Assembly: GCA_031411495.1 (NCBI GenBank)
Contig: JANOBD010000221.1
Coordinates: 1-62,916 of the forward strand
DNA: 62,916 nucleotides
Direction of reading: 5' to 3'
Source: JANOBD01 sp031411495
Lineage (GTDB): Bacteria; Planctomycetota; Phycisphaerae; Tepidisphaerales; Tepidisphaeraceae
Part shown: one piece after another, positions 16,886 through 25,028 of the stretch
How positions within the stretch are numbered: position 1 is the first letter of the stretch
Layout of the letters: each line of letters begins with the position of its first letter
The notes under the pieces: model-generated
Told to the model about the DNA's origin: nothing
Database searches by the model: none
What the model saw: only the letters and a program-made list of their open reading frames with translations
Position numbers and translations under genes: made by a program

Positions 16886-17446
16886 TCAAGCTTTCGCGAC
16901 CGCGACCAGATCGGCGAGCTTCATGGCTTCGATCGTCTTGCCGAACTCCGCCGGATCGATGCCGTTGAGCGTCACGCTCACCAGGAACCGATCGCCCACC
17001 AGCAGTTGGAGGGTGCCGTGCTTTTCTTTGGTGTTGTACGTCTCAAGTCCGCGGTACGTGCCGTAGGTGACGGTCTTGGTGTATTCATCATCAGATTCGT
17101 TGTCGATTTCCATCTTGGTCCACGAGGTCATACCCGCGACCATGTCGGGCATCGCACCGTAATCGAAGATGACGACCTGTGCGGTCGCGTCGTTCCCGTC
17201 GGCGTGATAGTCCCCCTCGGCCTGCGAGATCTTTCCTTCGCCAACCGAAAACTTCTGGCCCTTGGCTTCGCTCCGCGCGATCTCGCCGACCTTGGCCGGC
17301 AGAAACTCCTTGAGCTTGCGGAAGTCCAGCGGCTCGATCTTCTTCTGGTCCTGCTTCTGATCGGCGCCTTGCGGCGGATCTTCGGCAAGGAGCGGGACAG
17401 GGGTCGAGGTAAGCAATACGGCCGTGGCAACGAAGGACTTCAACAT
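16886..17446 (-). CDS. Exported hypothetical protein
   Basis: A 186-residue protein with a signal peptide (MLKSFVATAVLLTSTPVPLLA, cleavage before EDPPQ) and a GGAGAAG site upstream. After an acidic and Gln/Lys-rich spacer comes a compact domain with KLKEFLPAKVGEIARSEAKG, ATAQVVIFDYG, YGTYRGLETYN and LQLLVGDRFLVSV. This looks like a small beta-rich periplasmic domain. No family recognised. It may share a promoter region with nothing else; the alpha-galactosidase ends 98 bases to its right on the same strand. Confidence 0.65.
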   Translation of the reverse strand: MLKSFVATAVLLTSTPVPLLAEDPPQGADQKQDQKKIEPLDFRKLKEFLPAKVGEIARSEAKGQKFSVGEGKISQAEGDYHADGNDATAQVVIFDYGAMPDMVAGMTSWTKMEIDNESDDEYTKTVTYGTYRGLETYNTKEKHGTLQLLVGDRFLVSVTLNGIDPAEFGKTIEAMKLADLVAVAKA

Positions 17447-17544
17447 TCATCTTCTCCAAAGAGTGAGTACTTTCGTCGTTCGCGTGATGCCGAACGATCG
17501 TCGCGTACGCTACGCAAGCTTGAATCGCGCCGCAACCGCGCCGG

Positions 17545-19536
17545 CTACTTGGAGGTTCCTGCGGGCGTAAGCTTCAACAGCTTTACGCCATGCGGCGGAA
17601 CCGTTTCCGAGACCGCGTCGACGCGTTCGCCGATGTCCTTTTGAGACCAGACGTCGCGGGCCCGCTGCGCTCCGCTGAGGCCCAGGTCATGCCACGACAC
17701 GCTGATGGTCGCCGGCTCTTCGTCACGGTTGAACAGACCGATGGCGATCGAGCCATCCTCCAGCGGCTTGGCATAGACGGAATGGACCTCGTCTCCGGCG
17801 ACGCGCGTCGCCTGTTTGCCCAGCGGGTCCTGGTCGATGTCGATCACCTCGTCGTTGGTGAGGAGTCCCAGGGTGAATCGATCGAGTTGCGTAAGATCAC
17901 ATCCGATCAGCATCGGAGCGCTCGACATCGCCCAGAGCGAGATGTGCGTGTATTGCTCGTTGGGCGTCAGGCGGGTAGGCCGAACATTCGGTCCCCAGCC
18001 GACCTTGCCGACGACGAGCATGTCGGGGTCGTTCCAGTGTCCCGGCCCGGCATGGGGAGCGGCTTTTTCCTGCCTGAAGCCGATACTCGACATGCTTCCC
18101 CACGAGTCGCTGATGTCGCCGGTCGTTCTCCAGAGTTGTCCATCGACATCCGCGCCCCATTCCCAGACTTGATTGTCGCCGTACTGACAGAGGCTGTAGA
18201 CGATGTCGCGCTGCTGTGCGCGAAGCGCATCGCGCATGAGCACGTAGGGCGCCATGCGGAGTACGCGTTCGCTCGCATCGGGATTGGCGCGGCGCGCGCG
18301 GTCGTATTCGCGGCCGTAAGAGCACCAGTCGTACTTCAGATAGTCGATGCCCCAGTCCGAAAAAGTCGCGGCATCGCTGGCTTCGTGTCCGAGGCTTCCC
18401 GCCACGCCGCCGCACGTCCACTCGCCGGGTGAAGAATAGATGCCGATCTTCAATCCCCTGGCGTGGACGTAGCCGGTCAGCGCGTGCATATCCGGAAACT
18501 TCCGGTTCGGGAGGACACGGCCCCCGGCATCGCGGACGGGGCCGAACATGCTCTTGTCCTTGTTGGGCCGATCTTCGCCTTCGCCGGTGCGCGCCCAGCC
18601 GTCGTCCATGTTGATGTACGTCCAGCCGTGATCGATGAGTCCGGCCGACACGAACGCATCCGCTGCGGCACGGACTTTCGCATCATCGATCGCCATGCCC
18701 CAGACGTTCCAGCTGTTCCACCCCATGGGCGGGGTGAGCGAGAGCTTGTCGCCGATTTCGATGCGCCAGGACTTGGATGTGTCGCCGCGCGCGTTCTTCG
18801 CGCTGACGGAAATCCGGTAGGTACCCGGCCGGGCAACCGACCCGGAGATGACATGCCGCTCGGGGTCGAATGAAAGTCCTTCGGGGAGGTCAGAGACTTT
18901 CACATCAATCGGCTTCTCGCCGGTGACCGGGACATAGATCAGCACCGGCGCGCCCGGCCGTGCGCCGAACGCGCGGGCGCCGTTGATCCGCGGCATCGGC
19001 GAAACGGGCGGTGTAAAGATCACCGCCGGCTCAATCACGCGCTCCAACGCCTGCGGCGGCGCGCCGGTGTAGTCGAACCGCGCCTCGGCCCAGTCGGCGT
19101 GATCGTAGTTCATGCCGTCGCCGGCATCGGTCACCCTCAGCAGGAGCTTTTTCGTGCCCGCGAGCGGGAGATCGATCTGCTTCGCAGCGTCGCCCGTTCT
19201 CATCGTGCCGGATCGGAACAGCGTCTTGCCGTCGCCCGAGACGATGAACTCGACGCTGCCCGGGCGATCGACCTCGTCATCCGCGCCGACTTTCGCGCGG
19301 AAGCGGGTTGCGCCGTTCACGTCGATCAGCAGATAGGCATCCGCATGCGAACCGAGCCCGTAAGTGAAACTCGTCTTGCCGATGGTGAGCGCGTGCCCGT
19401 CGACCGACTTGTCGATGCCCGGTTTGCCCCAGCCTTGCTCGAGCTTGGTGAGGTCCAGCCCCGCGAGCCTGAGCTCATCCGCGATGGCGAGGCTGGAACA
19501 GAGTGCAATGGAGGTAAGCGCGAGGGTGATCTTCAT
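17545..19536 (-). CDS. Alpha-galactosidase, GH27 with NPCBM domain
   Basis: A 663-residue secreted enzyme. The ATG at 19536-19534 gives a signal peptide (MKITLALTSIALCSSLAIA). Residues 21-160 are an NPCBM carbohydrate-binding domain (FTYGLGSHADAYLLIDVNG, RVTDAGDGMNYDHADWAEARF). Residues about 165-262 are an Ig-like putative linker domain (SGSVARPGTYRISVSAKN). GH27 starts at 267 (LTPPMGWNSWNVWG, YINMDDGW), with the nucleophile Asp403 in YLKYDWCSYG and the acid/base Asp in RTTGDISDSWG. The C-terminal beta domain ends at GVKLLKLTP. It should cleave terminal alpha-linked galactose from plant or algal galactosides outside the cytoplasm, fitting a polysaccharide-degrading planctomycete. Confidence 0.92.
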   Translation of the reverse strand: MKITLALTSIALCSSLAIADELRLAGLDLTKLEQGWGKPGIDKSVDGHALTIGKTSFTYGLGSHADAYLLIDVNGATRFRAKVGADDEVDRPGSVEFIVSGDGKTLFRSGTMRTGDAAKQIDLPLAGTKKLLLRVTDAGDGMNYDHADWAEARFDYTGAPPQALERVIEPAVIFTPPVSPMPRINGARAFGARPGAPVLIYVPVTGEKPIDVKVSDLPEGLSFDPERHVISGSVARPGTYRISVSAKNARGDTSKSWRIEIGDKLSLTPPMGWNSWNVWGMAIDDAKVRAAADAFVSAGLIDHGWTYINMDDGWARTGEGEDRPNKDKSMFGPVRDAGGRVLPNRKFPDMHALTGYVHARGLKIGIYSSPGEWTCGGVAGSLGHEASDAATFSDWGIDYLKYDWCSYGREYDRARRANPDASERVLRMAPYVLMRDALRAQQRDIVYSLCQYGDNQVWEWGADVDGQLWRTTGDISDSWGSMSSIGFRQEKAAPHAGPGHWNDPDMLVVGKVGWGPNVRPTRLTPNEQYTHISLWAMSSAPMLIGCDLTQLDRFTLGLLTNDEVIDIDQDPLGKQATRVAGDEVHSVYAKPLEDGSIAIGLFNRDEEPATISVSWHDLGLSGAQRARDVWSQKDIGERVDAVSETVPPHGVKLLKLTPAGTSK

Positions 19537-19667
19537 GCGTTGTCCGGTTGGAGTCGATGCGCATTGTGAGATGGCGCGCTTCGAATGCAATCGCGGGCGA
19601 CGCGAAAGAGGGCAATGCGAATACGATTGTGGATTCCGCTCGGCGAGAGCCGTTCGCGACGGTTTCC

Positions 19668-20246
19668 CTACGCACGAACCGATTTGGATTTCGGCCGCGT
19701 GATGAGCCAGAGCGCGATGACGATGACCGCGGTCGAGGCGGCGCGGATGCCCAGTCCGTACGACCAGTTCGCCAGGTTTAAGCGCGACGTCGACGCGGTG
19801 ATCGCCGTGATCAGGCCGGAAAGCGTGATGGTCAAGGTGTAAGCGAGTGAAGGCAGGAGGATGCCCAAGAGCGTCGGCGATCGGCGCGCAGTGAAGAGCG
19901 TGAACACCAGCCACGCCACGATCCCGGCTAGCGCGGCGCTTCCCAGCAGCGTCCAGTTGGTGTGCGAGGAAAGCATGGTCGCGCCGTAGAGGACGCCGAA
20001 AAGGGCAAGGTTCCCGACGCGGAATCGCGACATCGAACCGACGACGAGTGCGCCGGCCGCGGCGCGGGCGCCGGTGAGTTGCCAGCAGGCATAGGGAAGC
20101 CCGCTCCACACGCCGGCCGCGTTGATGCACTTGCCGAGAACGAACAGCGTGCCAACCCCTGCGACCGTGAAGAACACGCTCTGCACGACACCATTGAGGC
20201 GTGTGCCGGGGGAATCAATGTGAATGGCGGCGGCTTGCGAGTTCAT
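19668..20246 (-). CDS. Multi-pass membrane protein of unknown function
   Basis: A 192-residue protein with about five hydrophobic spans (VFFTVAGVGTLFVLG, AAGALVVGSMS, WTLLGSAALAGIVAWLVFTLF, LGILLPSLAYTLTITLSG, AASTAVIVIALWLI) and a basic tail RPKSKSVRA. No known family motif. It lies on the same strand between the prepilin-like gene (32 bases upstream) and the alpha-galactosidase, so it may share the prepilin transcript. Confidence 0.65.
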   Translation of the reverse strand: MNSQAAAIHIDSPGTRLNGVVQSVFFTVAGVGTLFVLGKCINAAGVWSGLPYACWQLTGARAAAGALVVGSMSRFRVGNLALFGVLYGATMLSSHTNWTLLGSAALAGIVAWLVFTLFTARRSPTLLGILLPSLAYTLTITLSGLITAITASTSRLNLANWSYGLGIRAASTAVIVIALWLITRPKSKSVRA

Positions 20247-20278
20247 TATGGTCTTGATTCCTGTGGTTCGCTGAAGTC

Positions 20279-21178
20279 TTAAAACGTCCAGTCCGGCGCG
20301 GTCGCTTTCGGCGACCAGCTGCGCATGTCGGTCATGTCTTCGATTGCCCGCGACTCGGCGTGTCCGTCGAGGAACGACACCGGGATTTTCTTCCCGGCCC
20401 GCGCGTAGGGGATGCCGACGGCCCGCGATGCGTTGGCGAGCACGACGACCGGCTTGTGATCCTTGACGATCCAGTAGTCGCCGCTTTCGCGATCCGCGCG
20501 GGGTGGATTCACATAGTGGAAGCCGCGCAGGTCGATGTCTTCAATGGCTTGCGAGCCGTGCTGAATCGCGACCTCGCAGAAAACGATCTGCTCGGTCGGC
20601 CGGCGTACTTCGTTGATCTTGAACGCGACGTGTTTGCCGGAGTTCTGTCGGCCGCTTTGCAGATAGCCGCGATAGAAGTCTTTTGGGGTTTCATTGTCGG
20701 CGAGATTCGTCGCCGAGTGGCCGCCGAGAAAGATCGTGTTCAGTCCGTACGTCGGATAGAGCGAAGCCATGTACGCCTTCGAAACCGCGACGTTGGCGTC
20801 GTCGTCGACGAGCGGAAGATCGTTCGGGGCGATGGGGCGGATGATCTTCCAGATGCCCGTGTCGATGGTCGAGAGGCGCCAAGGCCACTGCTGAGCGGCG
20901 CGGCCGGTGAGGAGCTGGCGCGAGCGATTGTCGTAGACGCTCAGCTCGCGTCCATCGACGTAGGTCTTGGGAAGAAAACCCGGCAGCAGCGTCCCGTAGT
21001 TCTGGTTCGCGTACTGGATGTAATCCGTCGTGAGCTGGCGAAGATCCGACAACGCCTTTGCGTTGGCGGCAGCAACACGCGCCTTGCCCAGCATCGGAAT
21101 CAGGATCGAGATCAGCAGCGCGATGATGCCGATGACGACCAGCAGTTCGACGAGCGTGAATGCACGGCGATGTTTCAT
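20279..21178 (-). CDS. Prepilin-type N-terminal methylation protein
   Basis: A 299-residue protein. The ATG at 21178-21176 gives MKHRRAFTLVELLVVIGIIALLISILIPMLGKA: a type IV prepilin/pseudopilin leader cut before Phe7 with Glu at +5. The rest resembles the large planctomycete prepilin-like family: ADLRQLTTDYIQYANQN-like, a long globular domain and a C-terminal VSFLDGHAESRAI segment (the FADGH-type motif). These proteins are expected at the cell envelope, perhaps in a type II secretion or pseudopilus system; planctomycetes encode dozens. A TTG six codons upstream is possible but lacks a ribosome site. The gene follows the DUF1802 gene after 14 bases. Confidence 0.88.
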   Translation of the reverse strand: MKHRRAFTLVELLVVIGIIALLISILIPMLGKARVAAANAKALSDLRQLTTDYIQYANQNYGTLLPGFLPKTYVDGRELSVYDNRSRQLLTGRAAQQWPWRLSTIDTGIWKIIRPIAPNDLPLVDDDANVAVSKAYMASLYPTYGLNTIFLGGHSATNLADNETPKDFYRGYLQSGRQNSGKHVAFKINEVRRPTEQIVFCEVAIQHGSQAIEDIDLRGFHYVNPPRADRESGDYWIVKDHKPVVVLANASRAVGIPYARAGKKIPVSFLDGHAESRAIEDMTDMRSWSPKATAPDWTF

Positions 21179-21192
21179 GACAGCTTCTCGAT

Positions 21193-21780
21193 TCAAATGA
21201 CTGCCTGCTCGATCCCATCAAGGTCTGCGAGCAACCTTCGTACCTCGGCGATCGTTCGATCCGCCGTCTCGACATCGATAACCGGATCGATCCCACCGAG
21301 CCCGCCGGTCAGCGGGACTTCAGCCCAGCTTCGACAAACGGTCTTCACCTGTCCAGCCTCGATATGCAACGGCTGTCGCAGGCGGAAAGGGCGGATCACG
21401 ATCAGGTTTACCGGTCGCTCCGGCTTATACTGTTGCCTGGTTACCAGTTGATCGGCCGAATACTCGTGGAATCCGCTTATCCTGTCGAGCGAAATCGTTG
21501 ACGGAACCGACCACGCCTCCACCAGTTGGCAGAGAATCGATACGGCCGACGGCGGCGTCGGCGCACTGGCCTGGGGCTGTGCGCTCTTCACCTGATGAAA
21601 AAGCGTCGGCAGAAGCCCGAAAAACGACCGCTTGAGCTGGAACCCGTCTCTCCCCTCGGCGATGCCGCCCTTGCGAATCAACACGTGGGTTCGGCCGGCG
21701 GCAATCGAGTCGACGACGCTGCTCCACTCGCGGAGCAGGGCGAGGGATTGGGTGTCGGAAGATGTTGCTGCAATCGTCAT
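21193..21780 (-). CDS. DUF1802 family protein
   Basis: A 195-residue cytoplasmic protein. The N-terminal ALLREWSSVVDSIAAGRTHVLIRKGGIAEGRDGF and the FFGLLPTLFHQ segment match the DUF1802 family; the rest continues that pattern with RPVNLIVIRPFRLRQPL. Family function is unknown. It is 14 bases upstream of the prepilin-like gene and probably co-transcribed. A word palindrome of the GTCATCC family begins at its start codon. Confidence 0.7.
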   Translation of the reverse strand: MTIAATSSDTQSLALLREWSSVVDSIAAGRTHVLIRKGGIAEGRDGFQLKRSFFGLLPTLFHQVKSAQPQASAPTPPSAVSILCQLVEAWSVPSTISLDRISGFHEYSADQLVTRQQYKPERPVNLIVIRPFRLRQPLHIEAGQVKTVCRSWAEVPLTGGLGGIDPVIDVETADRTIAEVRRLLADLDGIEQAVI

Positions 21781-21842
21781 CTAAAATCGTCATCCAAGAG
21801 GAGCCAAAGCGACTGAGATGCTTCGCCAGCAGGCCTCCTCTG
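21776..21842. repeat. Word palindrome, GTCATCC/GGATCT family, copy 1
   Basis: TCGTCATCTAAAATCGTCATCC, AAGAGGAGCCAAAGCGACTGAGATGCTTCGCC and AGGCCTCCTCT. The same words (GTCATCC, GAGG, CGACxGA, CCTCCTCT) occur in the copies at 46542, 52499 and 55985. This copy overlaps the DUF1802 start codon and reaches to 13 bases from the sulfite reductase stop. Confidence 0.65.
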
Positions 21843-21854
21843 CAAGACACCTTC

Positions 21855-23780
21855 TTAATACCCAAGGAATTGCGGTTCCGGAATGAACGGCGGCGGCGCG
21901 CCCTTCGCGCCGATCGCTGCTGTCCGTTCGTGCGTCTTCAAGAACGTAAGAATAGCAGGCAGCCCGAGCCGGCGAACGAACATCCCGAAATCTTCGCCTT
22001 CCTGCTTGTTTGCGAGATAGTGATCGAACAGCGTCGAACAGACGACGGCCACTTCATCGCGCTTCACCTGGCGGAAGTAGAGCTTCTCGCCATCCGAGAG
22101 CGGGACGCCCTGGTATCGCGCATCTTCCGAGCCGCCGAGCTTGAGCATGTACATGTTCGGGCCTTGACCGACCCAGCCGATGGACTTCGTGCCCGGACGG
22201 AAGCACTGCCGCTCGCAGCCGGTGATGCCGATCGACTCGGCAAGGTCGCCGTAGCCCATCGTTTCGAGCGTGTCGATGAGTTCCGGCTCGAACTGTTCGC
22301 TGTCGGTGTAGCTGAGTCGACACGTCGGCAGGCCGACGCACGCGCCGCTGAGCAGTCGGAGCTTGCTGTATGGCCTGCCGTAGCGCGTGCCGTAGCTGAA
22401 TGCGGGATCGTGCAGCTGCGCTTCGAACTCGTCTTTGGCGGCGGGGTCGATGTTCGTGAAGAGGATGTCCTGGTTCGGCGTGATGACGAGCTCGATGCCC
22501 TCAAAACGATCCATGATCGTGCGGACGAGGGTTTGAAGCTTCTCGGCGTTGCCGGCGGTGGACGTCGCGCCGCTGCCGTCATCGCGACCGCTACCGTCGC
22601 GATCGACGAGTCGGCCGCACTCCACATACATGCCGTACGCGAGCTTGCCGTTGGCCTCCTGCGTCTGCCAGCCGTGATGCATGCGGCGCGGACCGATGTC
22701 GTAGCTCGGGTTGGGCTTCTCGAAGATTGCGCCGCGCTCGCGCATGCGGTCGGCGTACCAGTCAATCCCTTCCTTCCAGACCGTGTACTTGACGCGCGCC
22801 CAGTGCCGGTTCTGCCGGTCGCCCCACTCTTGGTGAACCTTCACGACGCTGTCGAGGCCCTTGTGGAGATTCTCCGGCGTAAAGATGCCGACGGGCAGGG
22901 AGAGCATCGCGCTGGATGCCTTGCCGTTTCGCTCGCCTTGGCCGCCGCCCACGTAGACCTGGTACGCGACGACAGTGTCGTTCTCGATGATCGGCGCGAT
23001 GCCCATGTCATTGGTTCGCATCTCGACGCAGTTATCGAGCTCGATTTCGCCAGTAGAAAGGTTTCGGTGCGCTGCGCTAAAGGCGATTTTGAACTTGCGA
23101 TTGAGCAGCCCCGGGCCGTAGTCGAACGACTGCTTTCGTGGCTCGGAGGCGAGTTCGCCGTGAAAGCGCATTGTGTCCGGGTCGATGGCAAAGATCTGGA
23201 TGTGCGCACTCAGCGGCAGCTCGAAGTACTTGCCGTACTCATGCGCGTGGGCGACGCCGTTGTAAACTTTTGAGAACCGGGACAGCGGACATGCCATCAC
23301 GTTGCGGGTGTTGTCGCCGCAGCCGTTGATGCCCATGAAGCCGGTGTCGGCGACCTTCTGGACGACCTTGACGAGGTCTTCCTTCTTGATCCAATGGAAC
23401 TGGACGTTCTGGCGGGTGGTGAGGCGGATCGAAGGAACGCCGCCGGGCGCGGGCGTGTACTGGCGGCTGATCTCATCGATCACCTGCCAGTGTTTGCGGT
23501 TGAACGGACCACCGGCCGGCGACGAGAGCCGGACCATGTACATCCAGTCCTTTTCTTTCCCGGTCTTCGCGCGATTGTATTCGAGGTAGATGCCGTGCGA
23601 CTTTGCTAGCGCCTCGGTGTCGTGTCCAACATCGCCGGCGGCGAAGTCGCGGAAGTCGTCCATCAGTGTTCCAAGCACTTCTCCTTGCGGGCCGTTGTGG
23701 ACGCGCTTGAGCTTTTCGACCTCGTTGAAGTCCTCAGGCTTGGTGTGCAGATTGGGCTCAGGCAGCTCGGTACGGGCCAT
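21855..23780 (-). CDS. sir: Sulfite/nitrite reductase family hemoprotein
   Basis: A 641-residue protein. The ATG at 23780-23778 follows no better candidate; upstream codons overlap the palindrome region. It has the duplicated ferredoxin-like and siroheme/4Fe-4S fold: RLTTRQNVQFHWI, GCGDNTRNVMACP, then cluster cysteines CVGLPTC and GCERQC followed by FRPGTKSIGWVG. The second cluster motif is unlike the common GCPNGCARP, so this is a divergent member. A Gly/Ser/Asp-rich insertion (about residues 390-410) follows the RLVDRDGSGRDDGSG segment. Adjacent divergent cysD makes sulfite reduction the likely role (sulfite to sulfide, electrons from ferredoxin). Assimilatory nitrite reduction is the alternative. 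Confidence 0.85.
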   Translation of the reverse strand: MARTELPEPNLHTKPEDFNEVEKLKRVHNGPQGEVLGTLMDDFRDFAAGDVGHDTEALAKSHGIYLEYNRAKTGKEKDWMYMVRLSSPAGGPFNRKHWQVIDEISRQYTPAPGGVPSIRLTTRQNVQFHWIKKEDLVKVVQKVADTGFMGINGCGDNTRNVMACPLSRFSKVYNGVAHAHEYGKYFELPLSAHIQIFAIDPDTMRFHGELASEPRKQSFDYGPGLLNRKFKIAFSAAHRNLSTGEIELDNCVEMRTNDMGIAPIIENDTVVAYQVYVGGGQGERNGKASSAMLSLPVGIFTPENLHKGLDSVVKVHQEWGDRQNRHWARVKYTVWKEGIDWYADRMRERGAIFEKPNPSYDIGPRRMHHGWQTQEANGKLAYGMYVECGRLVDRDGSGRDDGSGATSTAGNAEKLQTLVRTIMDRFEGIELVITPNQDILFTNIDPAAKDEFEAQLHDPAFSYGTRYGRPYSKLRLLSGACVGLPTCRLSYTDSEQFEPELIDTLETMGYGDLAESIGITGCERQCFRPGTKSIGWVGQGPNMYMLKLGGSEDARYQGVPLSDGEKLYFRQVKRDEVAVVCSTLFDHYLANKQEGEDFGMFVRRLGLPAILTFLKTHERTAAIGAKGAPPPFIPEPQFLGY

Positions 23781-23887
23781 AGGGCGGAAGATGCTAGGGC
23801 GGCCCGCCCGCCAATGCAACACCTATCGGAAATGAGGAAATCGGATTTGCTTTGTGGTTTTCGGCCGCTAACGTTTCTCGGGAAATG

Positions 23888-24097
23888 TGAACCACGGAGG
23901 CACCGAGGTACGGAGAAGATTCCAAAACGAGAAAAACGACGGATGAACAAGATCAACACAGATCAAAGGGGAGGCTTGCAGGTCTAGGCTCATACCTGCG
24001 TAACCGAAGGTCCTGTTGAGTTTCCATCTGTGCTCATCGGTGTTCATCTGTGGTTCGATTTTTCGTTCTCCGTGTCTCCGTGCCTCCGTGGTGAAAA
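23888..24097. repeat. Intergenic word palindrome (CACGGAG/ACAGATGAACA family), copy 1
   Basis: Two word pairs are nested: ACCACGGAGGCACCGAGG and CCTCCGTGGT on the outside, GATGAACAAGATCAACACAGAT and ATCTGTGCTC, GTTCATCTGTGGTT inside. The element covers 210 bases between the divergent sulfite reductase and cysD starts, ending three bases before the cysD ATG. Its sister is at 61741-61910. Confidence 0.8.
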
Positions 24098-24100
24098 AGT

Positions 24101-25015
24101 ATGTCCGCCTCTACGACCAGCCGCTCCCACCTCAAACGTCTCGAAGACGAGTCGATCCACATCTTCCGCGAAGTTGTCGCGGAATGTGAGAAGCCGGTGA
24201 TGCTCTTTTCCGTCGGCAAAGACTCGGCGGTGATGTTTCATGTCGCCAAGAAGGCGTTCAAGCCCGGCAAGCTGCCGTTCCCGCTGCTGCACGTGGATAC
24301 GACTTTCAAGTTCCCCGAGATGTATGAGTACCGCGACAAGATGGCCCGCGAGGCCGGCGCGGAACTGATTGTCTGGAAAAACGAGGCCGCGCTCAACGAG
24401 CTCGGCCGGGACCCGAGCAACTGGTCCTGCTCGCAGTGTGCGAACCTCCTCAAGACCACCGCCCTCGTCGAGGCTTTGAAGTTCCACGGCTACGATGCGG
24501 CCTTCGGCGGCGCGCGGCGCGACGAAGAAAAGGCCCGCGCCAAGGAGCGCGTCTTTTCCTTCCGCAACACGCACCAGCAATGGGATCCGAAGAATCAGCG
24601 CCCCGAACTCTGGAACCTCTACAACGCCGCCCACCAGCCCGGCGAATCGTTCCGCGTCTTCCCGATCTCGAACTGGACCGAACTGAACGTGTGGAAGTAC
24701 ATCCAAGATGAAGACATCCCGATCGTTCCGCTCTACTACGCGAAGGACCGCAAGGTGATCCGTCGCGGCGGCATGTTGTTGCACGCCGAGGACATCGTAA
24801 AGCCCAAAGCCGGCGAGACGGTCGAGACCTGCCACGTCCGCTATCGCACGCTTGGCTGCCAACTCTGTACCGGCGCCTGCGAAAGCAACGCCCACACGAT
24901 GGACGACATCGTCGCGGAAGTCGCGGCCGCGCGCAACAGCGAGCGCCAGAACCGCGCCGTCGATAAAGACCGTGAAGGCTCGATGGAAGAAAAAAAACGC
25001 GAAGGGTATTTCTGA
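24101..25015 (+). CDS. cysD: Sulfate adenylyltransferase small subunit
   Basis: A 304-residue protein from ATG 24101. PP-loop ATPase signature SVGKDSAVM at 37-45, then the CysD family strings FPLLHVDTTFKFPEMY, HGYDAAFGGARRDEEKARAKER and WNLYNAAHQPGE, and C-terminal CQLCTGACES. CysD with GTPase CysN makes adenosine 5'-phosphosulfate from ATP and sulfate in the assimilation pathway. The expected cysN is not next door; the only cysN in the window is at 40384-42021 on the other strand. The start abuts a 210-base palindromic element, so no ordinary Shine-Dalgarno is visible. Confidence 0.95.
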   Translation: MSASTTSRSHLKRLEDESIHIFREVVAECEKPVMLFSVGKDSAVMFHVAKKAFKPGKLPFPLLHVDTTFKFPEMYEYRDKMAREAGAELIVWKNEAALNELGRDPSNWSCSQCANLLKTTALVEALKFHGYDAAFGGARRDEEKARAKERVFSFRNTHQQWDPKNQRPELWNLYNAAHQPGESFRVFPISNWTELNVWKYIQDEDIPIVPLYYAKDRKVIRRGGMLLHAEDIVKPKAGETVETCHVRYRTLGCQLCTGACESNAHTMDDIVAEVAAARNSERQNRAVDKDREGSMEEKKREGYF

Positions 25016-25028
25016 TTCGGGATTACCG

